A stretch of 64,000 nt of DNA, taken from assembly GCF_016907495.1 (NCBI RefSeq), contig NZ_JAFBCC010000001.1:682001-746000 (forward strand). Direction: 5' to 3'. Within the stretch, counting starts at the first letter, position 1. The number at the start of each line of letters is the position of its first letter. The notes below the pieces were generated by a model that did no database searches, had not been told where the DNA came from, and saw only the letters and a program-made list of their open reading frames with translations. Made by a program: the position numbers and the translations under genes. This DNA is from Arthrobacter tumbae. GTDB lineage: Bacteria; Actinomycetota; Actinomycetes; Actinomycetales; Micrococcaceae. Shown here in pieces: positions 63,042 through 64,000 of the stretch.

Positions 63042-63575
63042 ATGAACTTGTTTGGTTTGCGCAGTGGCGAAGAACGCTTTGAGGAGTTCGGCGTTCCGCT
63101 GCTGAGCCTCATGCCCAACACCCGATTTGTGCTCGACAGGATCAACTGGCAGGGAACGGACACTGACCCGACCGACGTTTCGGAGGTGTCCTACATAGAT
63201 TCCCTGCGGTCTGACCTCTCGGTCAGGACCTCAATTCGCACCTACAAGAACGGGGAAGTGGTTCGAAGTGTCGTCGACAACCGGACCGCCCTGCAAAGTC
63301 ATCTGGTCACGGCTTGCGTGAAGCAGATCCTTCCCACCGGCCGGTCTTCTCGAGAATTACCGCATCGCTTGGAGGAATTTAGTCGGCGTACTGCGCGGAT
63401 CAAGCTCCGCGACTCCACATTGCATATAGATGGGGAGGAAGTTGACACGCGAGTTGGCAGCTTCGACTTCCTCTCGGTGGCAGAGGTCGTCCTCGATGAC
63501 AGGGTTGCGACACTAATCGGTCCAAATGGCTTCCTTGAAACCCCGATGGGATCCAAGTCATTGCCCAGACAATGA
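63042..63575 (+). CDS. Hypothetical protein
   Basis: Soluble protein of 177 residues without signal peptide or membrane segment and without a family I recognise. It has alternating charged segments (VSYIDSLRSDLSVRTSIR) and a late GEEVDTRVGSFDFLSVAEVV that suggests beta-strands. GGGGGAC lies about 5 nt before ATG 63042. It stands alone after the ABC unit and is followed by two hairpins. Confidence 0.65.
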   Translation: MNLFGLRSGEERFEEFGVPLLSLMPNTRFVLDRINWQGTDTDPTDVSEVSYIDSLRSDLSVRTSIRTYKNGEVVRSVVDNRTALQSHLVTACVKQILPTGRSSRELPHRLEEFSRRTARIKLRDSTLHIDGEEVDTRVGSFDFLSVAEVVLDDRVATLIGPNGFLETPMGSKSLPRQ

Positions 63576-63616
63576 CGAGATCAACACTCTGATCGTCAGC
63601 TGAACCAAGCAACCTC

Positions 63617-63660
63617 GTGATCCCTCCCCCCTGAACGCTGAGGGATCGCCTGCGACAGGC
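63617..63660. terminator. Tandem hairpins between converging small genes
   Basis: A stem GATCCCTC/GAGGGATC (63619-63626, 63640-63647), extendable by two pairs, is followed directly by GCCTG/CAGGC (63648-63652, 63656-63660). It lies between the hypothetical gene at 63042 and the small membrane-protein gene read from the other strand, so it may terminate both. Confidence 0.55.
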
Positions 63661-63675
63661 GAATGCAGGTTCAAG

Positions 63676-63846
63676 TTACAAAAGGACTATGACTAAGGCA
63701 GCGACGATCAAACCTAGAAGCATTGTGCTAAGGAGGTACATCCACCAGTTCTTGGAACCGACTGGACGAAGTCGCTGGCTCTCGACCGACTCGGTCAGGC
63801 CCAAGAAGTCCGTGGCTCGCCGAATCCGTCCGGGTTTAGAGCTCAT
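63676..63846 (-). CDS. Small single-pass membrane protein (56 residues)
   Basis: Short frame from ATG 63846. The N-terminal 33 residues are hydrophilic and basic, followed by a clear hydrophobic helix at 34-56 beginning NWWMYLLSTM and ending in VIVLL. Codon third positions in the middle are G/C-rich as expected for coding DNA. No good ribosome site is visible. A plus-strand frame (63690 to the window end) overlaps it, so which strand is coding is not settled. Confidence 0.4.
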   Translation of the reverse strand: MSSKPGRIRRATDFLGLTESVESQRLRPVGSKNWWMYLLSTMLLGLIVAALVIVLL

Positions 63847-64000
63847 ATCCGGAGGCTACATCACTGATTGGTCGCGGCGCCCGCATTTCTTCGACCAGAT
63901 TGGTGTTGATGCCTCCTACTCTCAAGGCAACGTCGCGCTTCAATCCGACAGCAGTGACCAGGAGTTGAGAGAGTCACTTCGGAGTTCGAAACAGGCCCGC

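Noticed and set aside
63690..64000. Plus-strand frame open to the window end, with AAAGGA before its ATG
   Set aside because: No family or membrane features in 104 codons, and it overlaps a minus-strand frame with a clean transmembrane helix. Not settled without downstream sequence.
1..64000. Frequent GACGACGGCG / GCCGTCGTCG words on both strands
   Set aside because: They occur within codons for Asp-Asp-Gly and Ala-Val-Val and in terminator stems, in both directions; without a genome-wide count I cannot claim a functional motif.
1..64000. CRISPR arrays, tRNA or rRNA genes, transposases, integrases
   Set aside because: Looked for and not seen: no regular spaced repeats, no T-arm-like sequences in a cloverleaf context, and no recombinase motifs in the protein-coding frames.

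Overview
The window is high-G+C chromosomal DNA from an actinomycete, most likely an Arthrobacter-type member of the Micrococcaceae. This rests on gene content and style: abundant GTG/TTG starts, tightly overlapping operons, a menaquinone pathway with a MenJ-type reductase next to a polyprenyl diphosphate synthase, a PucR-regulated GABA module, an assimilatory sulfate operon of actinobacterial type, and many TAnnnT boxes 6-8 nt before start codons, as in leaderless actinobacterial mRNAs. I found no rRNA, tRNA, CRISPR array, transposase or integrase.

Positions 1-50.6 kb look like core or near-core metabolism. 1-2.2 kb: a truncated FprA-type ferredoxin-NADP reductase and a RarD-type EamA transporter. 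2.2-8.4 kb: an amino-acid permease, 4-aminobutyrate transaminase, a gamma-aminobutyraldehyde/succinate-semialdehyde dehydrogenase and a divergent PucR regulator, together a GABA/putrescine catabolic module. 8.5-12.7 kb: a glycolipid-binding-like protein, a BCCT osmolyte transporter and an orphan histidine kinase. 12.8-22.9 kb: sulfate assimilation and siroheme synthesis (sulfite reductase, APS reductase, CysD, CysN, a two-gene ABC importer with no binding protein, a siroheme synthase fusion, a second FprA and a CbiX chelatase). 23-25.6 kb: a TRIC-like channel, an SMI1/KNR4-like protein, a HIT hydrolase and an AbiEi/DUF559-type nuclease gene bracketed by two inverted-repeat elements. 25.7-39.6 kb: menaquinone genes (polyprenyl synthase, menJ, menG, isochorismate synthase, menD, menC) interleaved with a polar amino-acid ABC transporter, a VanY-type carboxypeptidase and a PhoX phosphatase. 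39.8-50.6 kb: a divergent glutamyl-tRNA reductase paralogue, PAP2 phosphatase, MFS transporter, a cupredoxin lipoprotein pair, a thymidylate-kinase-like protein, a metallo-beta-lactamase-fold protein, and the branched-chain 2-oxoacid dehydrogenase operon (E1alpha, E1beta, E2) with a divergent Lrp/AsnC regulator.

From about 50.6 kb to the right end the DNA is visibly less G+C-rich and the content is accessory: a HEPN-motif protein, a large SF2 helicase with a PD-(D/E)XK-like tail, a GIY-YIG protein, a uridine-kinase-like P-loop protein, an acetyltransferase, a Cys-rich IscA-like protein, a methyltransferase, a two-gene Pycsar module (nucleotidyl cyclase plus transmembrane effector), an ABC ATPase with two membrane proteins, and small hypotheticals. 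This reads as a defence-type island. The best supported defence system is the Pycsar pair at 58.4-59.9 kb. The most open-ended candidates are the HEPN/helicase-nuclease pair at 51.1-54.8 kb and the repeat-bracketed nuclease cassette at 24.5-25.7 kb.
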